The position numbers were made by a program, and so were the translations under genes. A DNA stretch of 64,000 nt from Symbiodinium natans (Eukaryota; Sar; Dinophyceae; Suessiales; Symbiodiniaceae), in NCBI GenBank assembly GCA_905221605.1, contig CAJNDS010000250.1, positions 62,001 to 126,000 of the forward strand, written 5' to 3'. Below are positions 23,878 through 35,491 of the stretch, piece by piece. The notes below the pieces were generated by a model. That model searched no databases. It saw only the letters and a program-made list of their open reading frames with translations, and was not told the origin of the DNA. Each line of letters opens with the position of its first letter. The first letter of the stretch is position 1.

Positions 23878-25340
23878 CTAACTCCTCTCCACAGAAGACG
23901 ATGGAAGACGGGTGGCGCTCATTCGCTGCGCCAAGAGCTTCTGGGCCTCGACGTCCTTCCGCTTGGACCGGAGAGCCTGAAAACTCCACACAAACACCAC
24001 ATCAGGCCTTGGGGTCCGGCAATAGCAAGCTCTCAATGCCCCCTCGAAGGGATAGTCAAGCCATTGAAGGAGATTGAACGTGTAGCATTCATGGCGAAGA
24101 CGTCACAGAGATGGTGTTCTTAATCAGACGCCAAAACGATGTGTTGAAAACAGGAGCATGCGCCTGAGCTTTCTCTGCCGCCTCCACCCTCTGCAGCAGT
24201 CGCTCGGCCTTCACCAATAGGACGCGAAATATGCAACATCGAAGCTTGACAAAACACACTCCGGCGCCTTGAAGCACTCGCCATAGGCAACAGCATGGCA
24301 AAGCATGGCAAAACCCCACATGGCCTAAAGCCTTGCGACCAAAGCTTTCTCTGCAAATCCCTCAAACTCGCCTCCGGCACTGGCAGATCGAGCAGCGGCT
24401 TGAGCAGCGTCCGTGCTTCGTCGTAACGCTGGAGCCTCCGGCAAAACTCAACCCCATCGAGATGGGTGCGCCTAGATCGGCGGGTGCGGCAGCACATGGA
24501 TGCCTGGTGAATGAACCACCTCTCCCCAAGTGTACCGCATTTCAGGTTGGCAACGCGTTGGAGATGATGCGTATCTACATTTTGCAGTCCCTACAGCAGG
24601 GGTTCAGGCGCATGCAGCATGCCGTTCTGCTCCGGCGTTGCATTCCGTTCCGTTCCGGCGTTCCATTCCGTTGCGGCAGGGGACCCGTTCCGGTGGGTTG
24701 CTCTTACCCGGTCCGTTCCGGTGTGGGCTCCGGAGTCACACTTAAGCCCCCCCCCCACCTCTAAGGAGAGAAAGATGTCCAACAGCCGATGCAAGTCTCT
24801 CGCCTCAGTGTTGCTTCGGCGGCCCGGAATCGAGCCTTGTCGCTCGCAGGGTCCGCAAAGAGGACCACCTGCAGTGGAGGCGGCGGCGTTTCTGAGGGGT
24901 GGGATGGAAAGCTGACTGTGCTTTGTCTTGGGACTCCAGCTAATCACCTTCGAAGCGCGTTCAGCTCCACCATTACAGCTTCTTCTACTTCCGAGCCCAA
25001 CGTCTTGAGGATTTTACCGCAGCACTCAAGCCCAGATACCTTAGAAAAGCAAGACCCTTCAACCTTCAAGCCAATAAAGCCAACGAACCCGGAAAACTCA
25101 AAGCAAGGCTCTGACATCTTCTCAGCATGCTTTCCTTTAACTTCCCTCCAAAACGGCCTAGGCCCCTAAGAACTCCCCCTGTCCTCTGCTCCCCTCTACT
25201 CCCCTCTGCCCCCTCTGCTTCCCTCTGCTTCCCTCTGCTTCCCTCTGCTTCCCTCTGCTCGCCCCTGCCTTGCAGGCCCGGAGAGCCTTCTCGGCCTCGC
25301 CGAGTTTCAGGTACCCCTGGGCCTTGGTCACCGCCCAAGG
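23878..25340 (-). CDS. TPR-repeat protein, C-terminal exons
   Basis: Exons read on minus with matching phase are 25340-25269, 25024-24959, 24868-24815 and about 24446-24343, then a final exon 23976-23878 ending at TAG. An intermediate exon near 24215 (AERLLQRVEAAEKAQ) is likely. Their products are AVTKAQGYLKLGEAEKALRA, then KTLGSEVEEAVMVELN, then FADPASDKARFRAAE joined to FCRRLQRYDEARTLLKPLL, then LRSKRKDVEAQKLLAQRM. The G-Y-L-K-L-G..EKAL and DKARFR-A....RYDEAR spacing is the classic tetratricopeptide pattern of helical hairpins that bind partner proteins. The last exon resembles the basic helix ending many TPR co-chaperones, but no Hsp90-binding clamp or PPIase domain can be shown. The donors at 25268, 24958 and 24814 are GC. 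Upstream exons and the start were not found. Confidence 0.7.
24622..24722. repeat. GTTCCG/ATTCCG-type short tandem repeat in the TPR gene intron
   Basis: Imperfect tandem copies of CCGTTCCGGCGTT and ATTCCGTTCCG lie between the third and fourth TPR exons. Confidence 0.7.
25188..25260. repeat. CCCTCTGCTT tandem repeat in the TPR gene intron
   Basis: Five to seven 10-bp units sit just inside the intron that follows the first TPR exon. The minus-strand frame reads KQREAEGSRG repeats but continues past a GC donor, so it is treated as intron. Confidence 0.85.
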
Positions 25341-27516
25341 CTCAGCGCACTTGCGGGTCCTATTCTCGGTCAGCAAACACCAAACTACGTAAAACTGTCC
25401 AACAAGGCACTTCTTTCCCCTTTCAACTCTTCCTCACACCCCAACAACGCCGTCCCCCAAGGTCGGTTGCCTCTAAGATTTTTCGAGGGCTTCTCGGGGG
25501 CCAAAAACACCCGGAACTAAAGGCTTAATACGGTTTTTGGATTAGCGAACAAGATGGGACCTGGCATGCGATATCCATGGGTGCGAACGCTTAGACCACT
25601 GTATAAAAGCTAAGGCTTCACCGCGAGATCTACCCTCAGCACTCACTGTGACAGGCCAGCTTGTAGCTGTTTTCATGAGGTCGTTGTGACTGTACAAAGG
25701 CTGGGGTTACAATAGACGGCCAATGAGGGAGACCATTGATATCATGTCTTTGAGGCCCTTCCAAGATTGAGAGCTTTAACCTAAATCAGCCGTTCTAGGC
25801 TTGACACAAACTGCGGCATGATTGTTCTTTATGTCATGACGTGTGTCTGTGTCTCTGTGTGTGACAACCCTTGTTCCAGAAGGAGTGACGTGAGTCTCTG
25901 CATGACTGTTGTGCCTAACCATGATGTTGCGTGTTGAAGTGAGCGTCGCCACATGATAGCGGGGATATAGAGGAAGGGCATGGTGACACTCTACTGACGA
26001 GGCCCGTCGCCATAGCCTGGGGCCGAAATCCCTTGACAAGTCCCTGGGCACAGTCACGCGCAGCTGGGATTGTCGTTGAAAGCGGCATGTCGATCGAAGA
26101 TCAGATGAAGCTCGACACAACGCCCTCCAAAAAAAGAGAGCTGTTGCGAAACGCGTCTGATGACCATTTTTTGCCCGATGTGGCTTAGACAGATGAAGAA
26201 CATGATGCTGTCTTTAGACTTGTGTGCGAAAGATGTTCGTGCCATCTTGGCTGCAATAGTGTGTGCGTGTGCACCTAAACCTGACAAAATCTACACGCAA
26301 ACACGTTCCCAATGACACCTGCCAACCCTTTTCATCGACAAATGTCATCCGTTTGTCCATGACCGGAGCAGCCTCCAATGGCATGGCCTGCCCCAAGGGG
26401 CCAAACCGAACGGTGAATCAGAGGGACCCCACCCTGCATTGTACGTGCAGGGGGAAGCGCCCACGCCCTGGCTCCATCCCCCCAGATGGCTTCGGAGACC
26501 GACGACACCGTCGCCTAAAGTGTCGCGGCGAGAGGTCGGACGCTGAGGCAAGGGTGGCAAGGGCACGCATTTTGAGTCTTTGACCAAGAAAGACTGGTGG
26601 GGAGATGGCTTGCTCGTTTCTGTTGCTGCGACAGTCTCCAAGCGCGAGACGTTCCAACTCGGAAGCTCCAGCCGTCAAAGCTCGGCAGAAAGCAGCAACG
26701 TTCTAGGGCCAGAGTGACATTGTTCAAAACGTCGGGGTCGACCACTGAAGCCACTCAGCCAGGCCGCCTCTGTCCCTGCGGTCTGGCATAAGTTGGGAAG
26801 GGCCCGGATGAGCCTCGATGCAGACGACAGGCCCAGTCCCCTTCGCAGCTCTGTCACCCAAAGCTGCGGCAGTCAAGGGCGGGCGACAAACGATAACTTG
26901 AAGCTGCCAAGGACCGAGTATGGTGGCATGGCTGAGTGCAACAGGCAAATCGTGCAGGAAGGACGCTTTGGAACTCGAGGGCCGGGTGGGGCCGGCAATG
27001 AACGATCAGCTGCCCACCAGACTCTTTTTGCTGCACCTCGGTTGCGACCTCCTGGTAGGTGGCCGGTGCCCAAGTATGACCGGGTCATTACTGGTATGAG
27101 TCCTCGAAAAACAAAAATCCTTCTAATCGGCGGCTTGGACCGTTTTCGGCAGTGCTGTGTGTGCACCCAAGTCTGCCAAACCCTAAACTCTAAACTCAAA
27201 CAGAATTTCCAAGGTGACAGCGGTTTTTACACTTCGGTTGATGAGAGCCGCTTGAGAGCCCGCTCCGTGTAAGTGTAAAAGGTTAGGAAGTGAAGGGATT
27301 AAGGCGTAAGGGTGCCCCAAAGATTTAGCCGTAGCCTCGGAGTTGACATCCTCTGAACATCTTGAGGGTCCCCCCCCCCCGGGAAACCCCACATCCTGCT
27401 GGGCTTGCCGACCAGATTGAGGTAGATCGATCGCTCCAACGTCGTTGACTCCTCGTACCAGTGGTAGCTGCAGCTTCAAAGTGGAGCTCAGACCCGAGAA
27501 TCGTTTTCGTGGCCAC
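25341..27516. other. Stretch between the TPR exons and the 27.5-kb exons
   Basis: Frames up to 159 codons occur on both strands. None has a recognised motif. It may hold upstream TPR-gene introns or short exons missed by eye. A C run lies at 27370-27379. Confidence 0.4.
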
Positions 27517-27752
27517 CTCTTGCTTTGGGCCGGCCTCGCTGAAGGCCTTGCCAGCTTCCAGCTCCTCACGGAAAGACACCAAAGACGCGGGCCGTGTTGT
27601 TCGGGCTGCTTCAAGGAGTGGATCTCAGTTGCGGTAGTAGATCCCAAGAACCACTCTTCGGGTGCATTCTCTTGCCCTGCCTGCACGTGTCGTCGAATGG
27701 CCAGGTTCCAGAGCCGAACCGCCTCCTCCAAGAAATCGGGGTCATATTGGGG
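27517..27752 (-). CDS. Two candidate exons, unknown gene
   Basis: The first exon ends at a GT donor at 27687 and reads YDPDFLEEAVRLWNLAIRRH from about 27752. The second, 27564-27517, lies between a GAG acceptor and a GT donor and reads ELEAGKAFSEAGPKQE. Both are phase 0, so they join in frame. The helical, Ala/Glu-rich composition would suit an upstream part of the TPR gene 2.2 kb downstream, but this is only inference. Confidence 0.4.
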
Positions 27753-28729
27753 CTTGGGGGGCTTGGGGGGGGGGGGGGCTTGGATGCTCACTGGCTCATA
27801 AGATAGAAGTGCGGAAAAGCCATCCTCAGGAACAAGATCTTTGTGATTGCAGGCCCTGCTGCTGCGGTATTGACGATGGTTATAAGGCTTGGGGACGCGA
27901 GGCCGAACTGGTTCGGGCCTTACGGGATTCAGAGGGCGGAAATAGCTTTGAGCAAATGTCGGTAAGTGAAGTGACTTCCTGGCAGCACCACTTCGTTCAA
28001 GGAGAATGTAAGCATCAGATGCGGTTCCTGTCGGCTTCGAAACTACTGTTGCGACTCAGTTAATTAAGACTTTTAAGTATAAGCGAACCCTTCGTCACAA
28101 GACTGGGATGGGCGGAATGTGACGGGAGCAAGTGTGGCCGCGGCTGGCCTCCACATTTCCGTGGCCATAAGCTTCGTTTCCCAAGCGCTTGAGTTCGGAA
28201 GCCTCGGACAGTGGTATGGGTGTCTGCTGGTCGTATCCAAAACGACCCTGGAGCCCAAAAAAAAACGCCAACAGTCAACATCCTCAGCCCAAGCACCTCC
28301 ACTGCTGGCTCCGTGTCAGCCGCACCCTCCCCCTGAGATTTCGGAAGAGTGCAGATGACGCAGATGGCTTCAGTCTCGTCGAGAGTAAAGCTAGTCATCT
28401 GGGCAGGGCCTCTGGGCCCAAAAAACTACTCCGCAATGTGGCCACGCCCAAGCGTCATTGCGTTCTATTACCCCAGCAGAGATGGCCATATTCGAGCCTG
28501 ACTCCCCGGCAACTCCCCGCCCCCATCCAACTTGCCTCATCCATGGCATCGCGTGGGTGCAGGATCAGACTTGGGGACTTATTGTACAGTGGTTTGGGGA
28601 GTTTGGTGGGCCTTTTTGCTCTTGAAAGGGTAAAGGGGTCAGGATTGAAATTGAAGGTGACGTAGGCCTTGTCCGGGGAGCATTCGGCACGAGTCTTGGG
28701 GGTTGGGGAATGGGATCTAGCTTTGATGC

Positions 28730-29008
28730 CTTGATGCCAGGCTTGTTTGACCCCTGCAGCTTGTGCAGCTTGGCGGCAGCAGGGGCCACAACCGATGCTG
28801 GCTTAACATCTAAGCTCCGCCGCTTGTGTTCTCAAAAGCCCAAAAGCACCACAGAGAGCCAAGCAGAAGCCGAAGAAGCCCGCTGCAGAGATACCCCTTG
28901 GCTTTCATCCGTCCTCCTCCAGCTTCATGTCCTGCTTCTCACCTTCGGGGATGTGCCAAGCTGGTTCCAAGGGACCTCCAACAAATTTTGAGCCTTCTTG
29001 AAGCCATC
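28730..29008 (-). CDS. Two candidate exons, unknown gene
   Basis: Exon 29008-28943 is bounded by a CAG acceptor and a GT donor and reads DGFKKAQNLLEVPWNQLG then TSPK. Exon 28809-28730 has a TAG acceptor and a GC donor and reads DVKPASVVAPAAAKLHKLQ then GSNKPGIK. The second has the Ala/Val/Pro-rich style of the repeated exons at 57.8-58.5 kb. Whether the two belong together, or are 3' exons of the kinase gene upstream, cannot be decided. Confidence 0.35.
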
Positions 29009-29663
29009 CTGATGCCTGAAGACGAAACTACTGCATCGCGCAGACGCATTGTAGAACTCGAAGCAGCCAAAGCAGTATAACTTAGTAAAACTTGGCAGAA
29101 CTTGGTATAACTTACATCCCTCTGTATGCCACCCTGGCAATCCCCGGACTCCCATTCGCTCTGCCCGTCTCAAGAGTCCACGCAGCCAAGACAACATACT
29201 TGTTTATGACATTACGATACCGGCACCCTTGCTCGCTCTCCCGCCTTGTCCTGGAGTACCTTCCGGCACAGGGGTGGAAGCCTCGGGGATTTGGCGGTAC
29301 CTCGGTAAACACGTACACACGAATCGAAAGACTGAGAAGCGATTCAGCATCTGCTCGGAGGGGGTACTGAAGCGAAACGAAGAAACCACCCAAAATTTCG
29401 CATAAAAAACCTCAGCGCAACACATCTCCGCTGAAAAGCGAACTGCCAACATCTGCCGAACTGTTTTCCCAGATTTCGGCCCCGGGCCAGGCGTGGGCCC
29501 GGACATCCGGCACTTGGAAGCGGCGCCTCAATTGAGACAGAGGGGAAGTGCAGTTAAAGATGTGAAAATCTGTAACGAGTCGCAGAATCGTAGAGGCAAC
29601 TCCAACCATGCTCTCGTGATCTATACCCCATCACAAACATGAACATGTGCGCGAAAAAGCCGC

Positions 29664-29693
29664 GCACACATGCGCTTACAAGCGCATGTGTGC
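29664..29693. other. Perfect 14-bp inverted repeat, 2-nt centre
   Basis: GCACACATGCGCTT and its exact reverse complement flank AC. The arms alternate purine and pyrimidine, so cruciform or Z-DNA is possible. Surrounding sequence shows no gene. Confidence 0.85.
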
Positions 29694-30267
29694 ACCTGTG
29701 AACGAAGGATCGAAGTTTACACATTGTGATGGATGAGAGACTTCGGGCTTCTGAAGCTTTATGTGGAGCATCCTCATAAGAGCACGTAGTGGAAGACCGC
29801 AACTCTCAAGTGCACGCGTATCGCATTTGTACCATTGCACGTTCGCACTATTTCGCACTACAAAAGTCGTCAATCGAGCCTGGAGCTACCAATGCCGTGA
29901 AGTGCAGATCCCTTTAGACCGGATGCCGTCCAGGAACACGAACCGGAAATTTACGTTCCTGACGCATCTTTGCGTCATCGAGTGTCGAGCGATTCGAGAA
30001 CCAAAATCTGTACGGATGAAGGCAAGAGCACGATTTGGACCGCGCTTTAGCGGTAAACGGCAAGGCCAGAATTCTAGACAAGCGCACGATTACAACCCAA
30101 ACTGCGAGCAGCGTCTAGGTAAGAGGCGCGAAACCTTTCGGAAACCTCTCGGTATGCCGGACACACACTTATCCCGGCTACAGATGTGCACACTGTTTGT
30201 ACAAGAACCCGACATCCGAAACCTTGAAAACCTCAAGTTGCACAGGTCGAAGCATCAGCCCAGGGGC

Positions 30268-33200
30268 GAGGGGTCCGTGTTGAGGAGGCGGGCGATCAGG
30301 TCGCGCACAGACTGCCCCAAGGTCCGGTGGGGGGGGGTGAACACCGTGAACACCGTATGTGTTCAAGCCATTTCAAACCGTTTGCAGGGTGTCTGGGGAC
30401 AGTTGTTCATGAGGCGCTTCTGCGAGGTTTGGTTCCGAAGCGTCATCTTGACAACGTCATGCGTGTGAGGCTAGGCCTTGGAGGCTTAGAGTTTGGAGGT
30501 TCGGAGTTCAGAGGCTTACAGTAGGGAGGCTCAGGGCTTAGGGATGCTTAGGGGCTTGAGCAGGGTGCCTGAGATTCCAGGAGTAGGACCTCCTCATTTG
30601 GGATTGTGAAGTTGGGACCCTAACTGGACCCTGCTTCCTACACGCACACCTCGGAGATGAACTTGGGGGTCTTGTAGTCCGCAGAGAGGATCTTCTTGTA
30701 CAGGGCCGAGGTATTCTGGTCCTGCAGCAGGCGTTTCCGGGATGAGAGAGCAAAATCCTCAACACGATTTCGTGTTCCAGATTTGGGCCAATGGGTTTAG
30801 AGTGCAGCTCAGCTCAGGTTCCAGATTGGGGGACATGCGCACCTCAAACGGCAGGTAGCCGCAGACCATGGCAAAAAGGATGACTCCACAGCTCCAAAGA
30901 TCGCAAAGATGCGGGACCTTACGACGTCTGCATGTGCCGCGCCGAGGTCCGGAATGGAAAATCTAGAAAAGTCTGCAAGGTGCCAGAAGCTCTGTCCCCA
31001 GTCTTGGGCCGTGGCATAGCTGTGGCCTCGGGAACTGACACACAGCCCCCCACAGCACAACCAGCACGGCTGCTAACCGCTACCTCAACATCCGCCCACT
31101 CCAGTTACAACTCCCCCTCAGAACAAAGCCGCAATGATCCATAATGTTCAACAACAGCTTCTTGCACTTTGCCGCACAAGCAAAGCTAAACCCATGCCAC
31201 GCCTGCAATCATTTCTGGAGCCGCATAGCATGGAGACCCACAGGCAGTTTTCAGCAGCTGCCCTTGCCTGCCGTAGACTCGAGGAAGGCAGCTGGGGTTG
31301 AATTCGTAGTTGGCCGAATTACCCACTTAGTGCAGCCTTGAGGTCACAACTACCCGAGAATGAGATTTGAGAGTGCTTGGCTCCTTAAAAAGTGCCGAAG
31401 CTCCCCTGACAAGAGCGCCCCAAGTTCGCCGGCCCTATCGCGTTTGATTCCTGATCTGCCTTGTACAGCCTGAATCAAGACCAGAAATCCCACACCTGGT
31501 GACATCCAACGGCGACCCTGCCAGGCCTGAAGACGTTGCTCAGGCCGAAGTCCACGATCTTAATGTTGTTGTGCTCGTCCAGGAGAAGGTTCTCGGGCCT
31601 CCGAGACGTTTTGGGCTCAGAACTGGTGCCCCCCGGGCTGCTTGGGGCTTTCCAGCTTTCGAGTAGAGAGAAATTTTGGCATCGACGCGAGGCGTTACAA
31701 CTGGCACGCCGGTGCTGTCCGATCTCACACGCTCGTGGACTTCCGTGTTTGCTTCCCAGACAGCGTGATCCTGAAAAGTGGGTTGGTGCCCTTTGGGCGG
31801 ACAGCACCAAGCTTCGGCTACATCCCCAGCGCCGGCAGTGGGACCAGAATCATCTGACATGACACCAATCCGCACGGGCTCTTGCAGATGAGGACCAGTC
31901 GCTCGGCACTTGGGTGATAGGAACCAGCTAATTGACATATGAGGTCCGGTGGTAAGGGGCAACAAGTGGTACTGGCTAAAAATTTTCTGGGCTTCGGGCA
32001 TCTAAGGTACGAGATCTCAGCTCAACTCGCTGTATATTCAAATCGCAGCTTTCTGAGTGCGAGGCTTGAGGTCCCGATGCACGATATTCATGGCATGAAC
32101 CTTCGATCTCAGGAGATCTCTGGAGCTTAACAAGCCCTAAAAGACCTAAACGACTCACGAAAACACAAATCAAATATGACAAGCAGCAAAACATGAATCG
32201 CTAGTCAAACTAACGCGATGTAGGGACGCATAGGCAGCACGGGATGCACACAGAAACTAGTTCTACACAAGCTTGACGTCCTTCCGGCTCAGGTACCATG
32301 GTGAGAGTGGGCAAATGTGGGCAACGAGCGAAGCTGAGGGACCGTACATACGTGCATGCACTCATGTTGTGGATGGAGAGCGTGGCTGCCGGCGGCCAGC
32401 CCGCAAGTGCCAAAGACACATGGAGCACATCAATGGTGTAATGTCGTGCACAACAAGCACTTGTATATATCTGGAGATTGCACGGGACAATCACCATCGA
32501 GCTCGGCTTCTCCATGGTGATGTTGCTTCTGGACACAGCTGTGGTGCTTCATGCCAGCAGCGGCGCGACCTACGCCCGGGCCGGTCCGCTGCAAGTGGCT
32601 GGTGGTCTTCTTCTGCTTCGACATCATCTCAAATTGGGGGCAGCGATTTGCTAGACCAGCACATGTTTGTCCAGAGCATCAGCGATGCTTCCGTCACAGG
32701 TCTGTTTCTCCCTTCAGATCATGTTCCCCGGCGACAGCAGTGTTGTCGTGGTGGCCTCTTTGTTCTCCGTCGGTTTGCTCATTTTCCCGACAGCTTCGGT
32801 GGAATTCGGTGGAACCAGTTGAAGAGTGAGGGAATGCACATATGTGTGGAGGTTTCGGGTGCGCTTCCTGAAAGAGAGGCCAGGCGCCGCGCCAATGGGT
32901 AGGACACCTGTTCCAAGCAACAAAGCCTGAGGCGCGTAACTTGAGCGTCGGCCGCACGTACGTCGTGTTTTTCCCTGCTTCAAGTTTTGTGAGTGAGCCG
33001 CATCAGATAGGCCACGCATATCAAGTATTGCTCCGCCTGTAAGATTTGAACCGGCACCTGTCTGGCTGGAAAAAATTGGTTGTCTGCTCATGTCATAGAT
33101 CTCGGCATTCTTAGTTAATGCGCCCCTGTGGTTTGCAAAACTATGAACATAAAGCGGCTTGAGGTTTGAACCTTCAGCCCTCCTTGATGTGTGTAGCCAG

Positions 33201-35491
33201 TGGATCGCGTGTGGTCACCCGCGCGCCGCACAGCTTGCCCGCCGCACGCATGCACATTCAGATATGTGTGCCATACACCCTCAAAGGCCTGAATGAGAAC
33301 CTTTTTCAGTTTACTCTTGGCCCAAACGCACACACGGCACAGTCCGAGCCTTCTCTAGGCCGGCGATAATTTGATGGAAGAAGCGGCATGCCTGCCGGCG
33401 TGCCCCGGTCCCCAACTTGACCTTCTACCACCATCTTTCTGCAAATGAACTCCTGGAAGCAAACCTGGCTGAACAGATATGCGTCCGCCGGCCGGAACAA
33501 GTCGGCAGGTTTGCGAAGCACAGATTTGCACCTCTGGTTCAGGCACGCGCCCCCTGGCAACGATGTAGTCGAAGAGCTCTCCACCGCTTGCGTACCTGCA
33601 CCACGTGCAAGGTGACACTGAGACTGACAGAGCACTGGAGCATACACGAAACCTCATCTGCCAAAACGCCTTGCGCAAGCTCATCTTGAGGCAGGGTTTT
33701 TCTGGAGCAGAGTATCGTTAAGCCAATACCGCGTCCAGACTTCATGGACTTTGGGCACCCTCGGCAAGCTTTGGCGAGGCACTCCATGATGAGATAAAGT
33801 TGACGGCGCGTCTCAATGATCTCATACAGCTGCACCTCGCGTGCGCAGCCATCATATGTTGCACACTGACGGACAGTTTTGGGCGGAAGTATTCTGGCTC
33901 CATGTTAAACGTCTGGCTTCTGAGATTGGAGATTTCAGCCAACAAGCTTTGGAAGCACCGTCTTTGCCTTAACGACTCGACTCGACGTGATCACATGTGA
34001 TCACTGGCAGCGTGATGCGGGTCAACGACAACAAACTGCACTCCAGTCTGCTTTGCATATCTATATATCTATATCTATATATCTATATATCTATATATCT
34101 ATATATCTATATATCTATATATCTATATATCTATATATCTATATATCTATATATCTATATATCTATATATCTATATATCTAAATATCTATATATCTATAT
34201 ATCTATATATCTGTATGTCTATATATCTATATATCTATATATCTATATATCTATATATCTATATATCTATATATCTATATATCTATGTATCTATGTATCT
34301 ATGTATCTATGTATCTATGTATCTATATCTATATATATATATATATATATATTTCTATATCTATCTATAACAAGATATTTATATATATATATAGATATGC
34401 ATTATACAAACTCAACGAAGCGGACTTGTTCTGCTTCTCGGCCCGATTTAAAACATCTCCTCGGAGTGCCTTAAAAGGGTCTAACATCTCCTCGGAGTGC
34501 CCCCGAAATATGTTGGGAGTTGGAGGCCGTCCCCGTTTACGGGATCATCGCTAACTCGACACCATTCGAAACCTCAACATCTATGAGCAACGCGGAACAA
34601 GGACAAGATCAGCACACACCCTCTCGTCGTAATTTTCTCCGAAACTTCCGAAGTATCGGCGCTGAACAGGAAGCCCCGCTGGAAAGCCCGCTCCCAGGGA
34701 TGCGGCGATGTGGGGGTGTCGGATGAGCTTCAAAATATGCACCTGTCACAAGCATCTGCGGGATTACTGCCCGGATAACCAACGAAGTCTCCAGAAATCC
34801 AAGAACTCTCAATATGATCTTGAAAGGGACCGCATGACATCACTTCGGCTGTCATCTCAGAGCGATCGGTCGCTGTGACTTCGTCACTGCCCACGCTACC
34901 CCAGTCCTTGCCTCACGAGCCACCCTCTCCACATCGGCCACTTCAACGATTCGCTCCTTCTCGAGAATCTGGGCCGCGAGGGATGATGGTAGGTACTCCG
35001 GGTTCGGGCGCCTTCGCAGAACGGTGGCTAACCTACAAAAAGACACTTCGGGTATGAGGTTACGGCAGGTTACGGTATGGGGGTTACAGTCCTGGGAAGC
35101 CTCAGGTTCGTGCACCGAGGCCCCAGCTTTGACGGCCACACGCTCGGAGGTCAAGATGTGGGTTCCGAGTTTGACCTGACTCTTGGCGCCCTGTGAGCTG
35201 GAGATTTGCACATTTGTGCATCTTCGGCGCACAATATGAAAGTTCAACCTTTCGGTGGAGCTACTAGTAGTTCATGGTACTGGTGGTATGGTAGCATCCT
35301 CAAAGCAAACTTCCCAAGAACAATAATAGAAGGATGACCAAGGCTTCCTGAACTGAGCTTTGAACCCAAACCCCGCGAGCTCGGCCTAGATCCTTTTTAA
35401 ATTCAGCGTACGTACGCTGCTCTGGTTCGGCTCTTAACCTCCAGTGCTCAGCTCTGCACCTTTCCGAACGTGCCTTCGCCGATCGTCTTTC
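30268..35491 (-). CDS. SNF1/AMPK alpha-type serine/threonine kinase, catalytic domain in 14 exons
   Basis: Fourteen exons join in one consistent frame (706 nt, about 234 residues): 35491-35460, 35175-35128, 34968-34912, 34742-34707, 33835-33783, 33595-33532, 33391-33350, 32100-32066, 31598-31522, 31262-31203, 31026-31016, 30917-30843, 30721-30650, 30311-30268. In order they give the ATP-binding loop ([15 protein letters not shown]), the lysine in RVAVK, the C-helix ([19 protein letters not shown]), [44 protein letters not shown], the catalytic loop [23 protein letters not shown], the activation segment [16 protein letters not shown] with the LKB1-type target Thr, [37 protein letters not shown] and [14 protein letters not shown]. 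These are diagnostic of SNF1/AMPK/SnRK kinases that control energy balance. All key residues seen are intact. The first coding exon, the last 20 or so catalytic residues and any regulatory tail were not located. Eight of thirteen internal introns start GC, five GT. Confidence 0.93.
31016..31026 (-). other. 11-nt microexon of the kinase gene
   Basis: Exon 10 ends in phase 1 and exon 12 begins in phase 0, so 2 mod 3 bases are needed between them. The 11-nt segment GCCACAGCTAT, preceded by AG and followed by GC, supplies G-H-S-Y and yields [19 protein letters not shown]. That is the spacing and the Tyr-x-Pro pattern expected before the DLWS motif. Confidence 0.75.
34056..34400. repeat. ATCTATAT-type microsatellite inside a kinase intron
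   Basis: Tandem ATATCTAT units run for about 270 bp, change to ATGTATCT units, then to pure TA. It lies between the [11 protein letters not shown] exon and the LYEIIE exon. Long Tyr/Ile/Ser frames across it are artefacts of the repeat. Confidence 0.92.

Noticed and set aside
24747-24947. Alternative frame of the third TPR exon (CGPCERQGSIPGRRSNTEAR)
   Set aside because: It gives Cys-rich sequence with no partner, whereas the chosen frame completes a TPR motif with the next exon in phase.
32273-32902. 209-codon plus frame
   Set aside because: It lies wholly inside a kinase intron in antisense, has no motif, and its composition is unremarkable.
33040-33065. B-box-like GGTTCAAATC word on minus
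   Set aside because: No matching A box upstream and the T-stem positions do not pair.
33987-34370. Tyr/Ile/Ser repeat frame
   Set aside because: It reads the ATCTATAT microsatellite inside a kinase intron.
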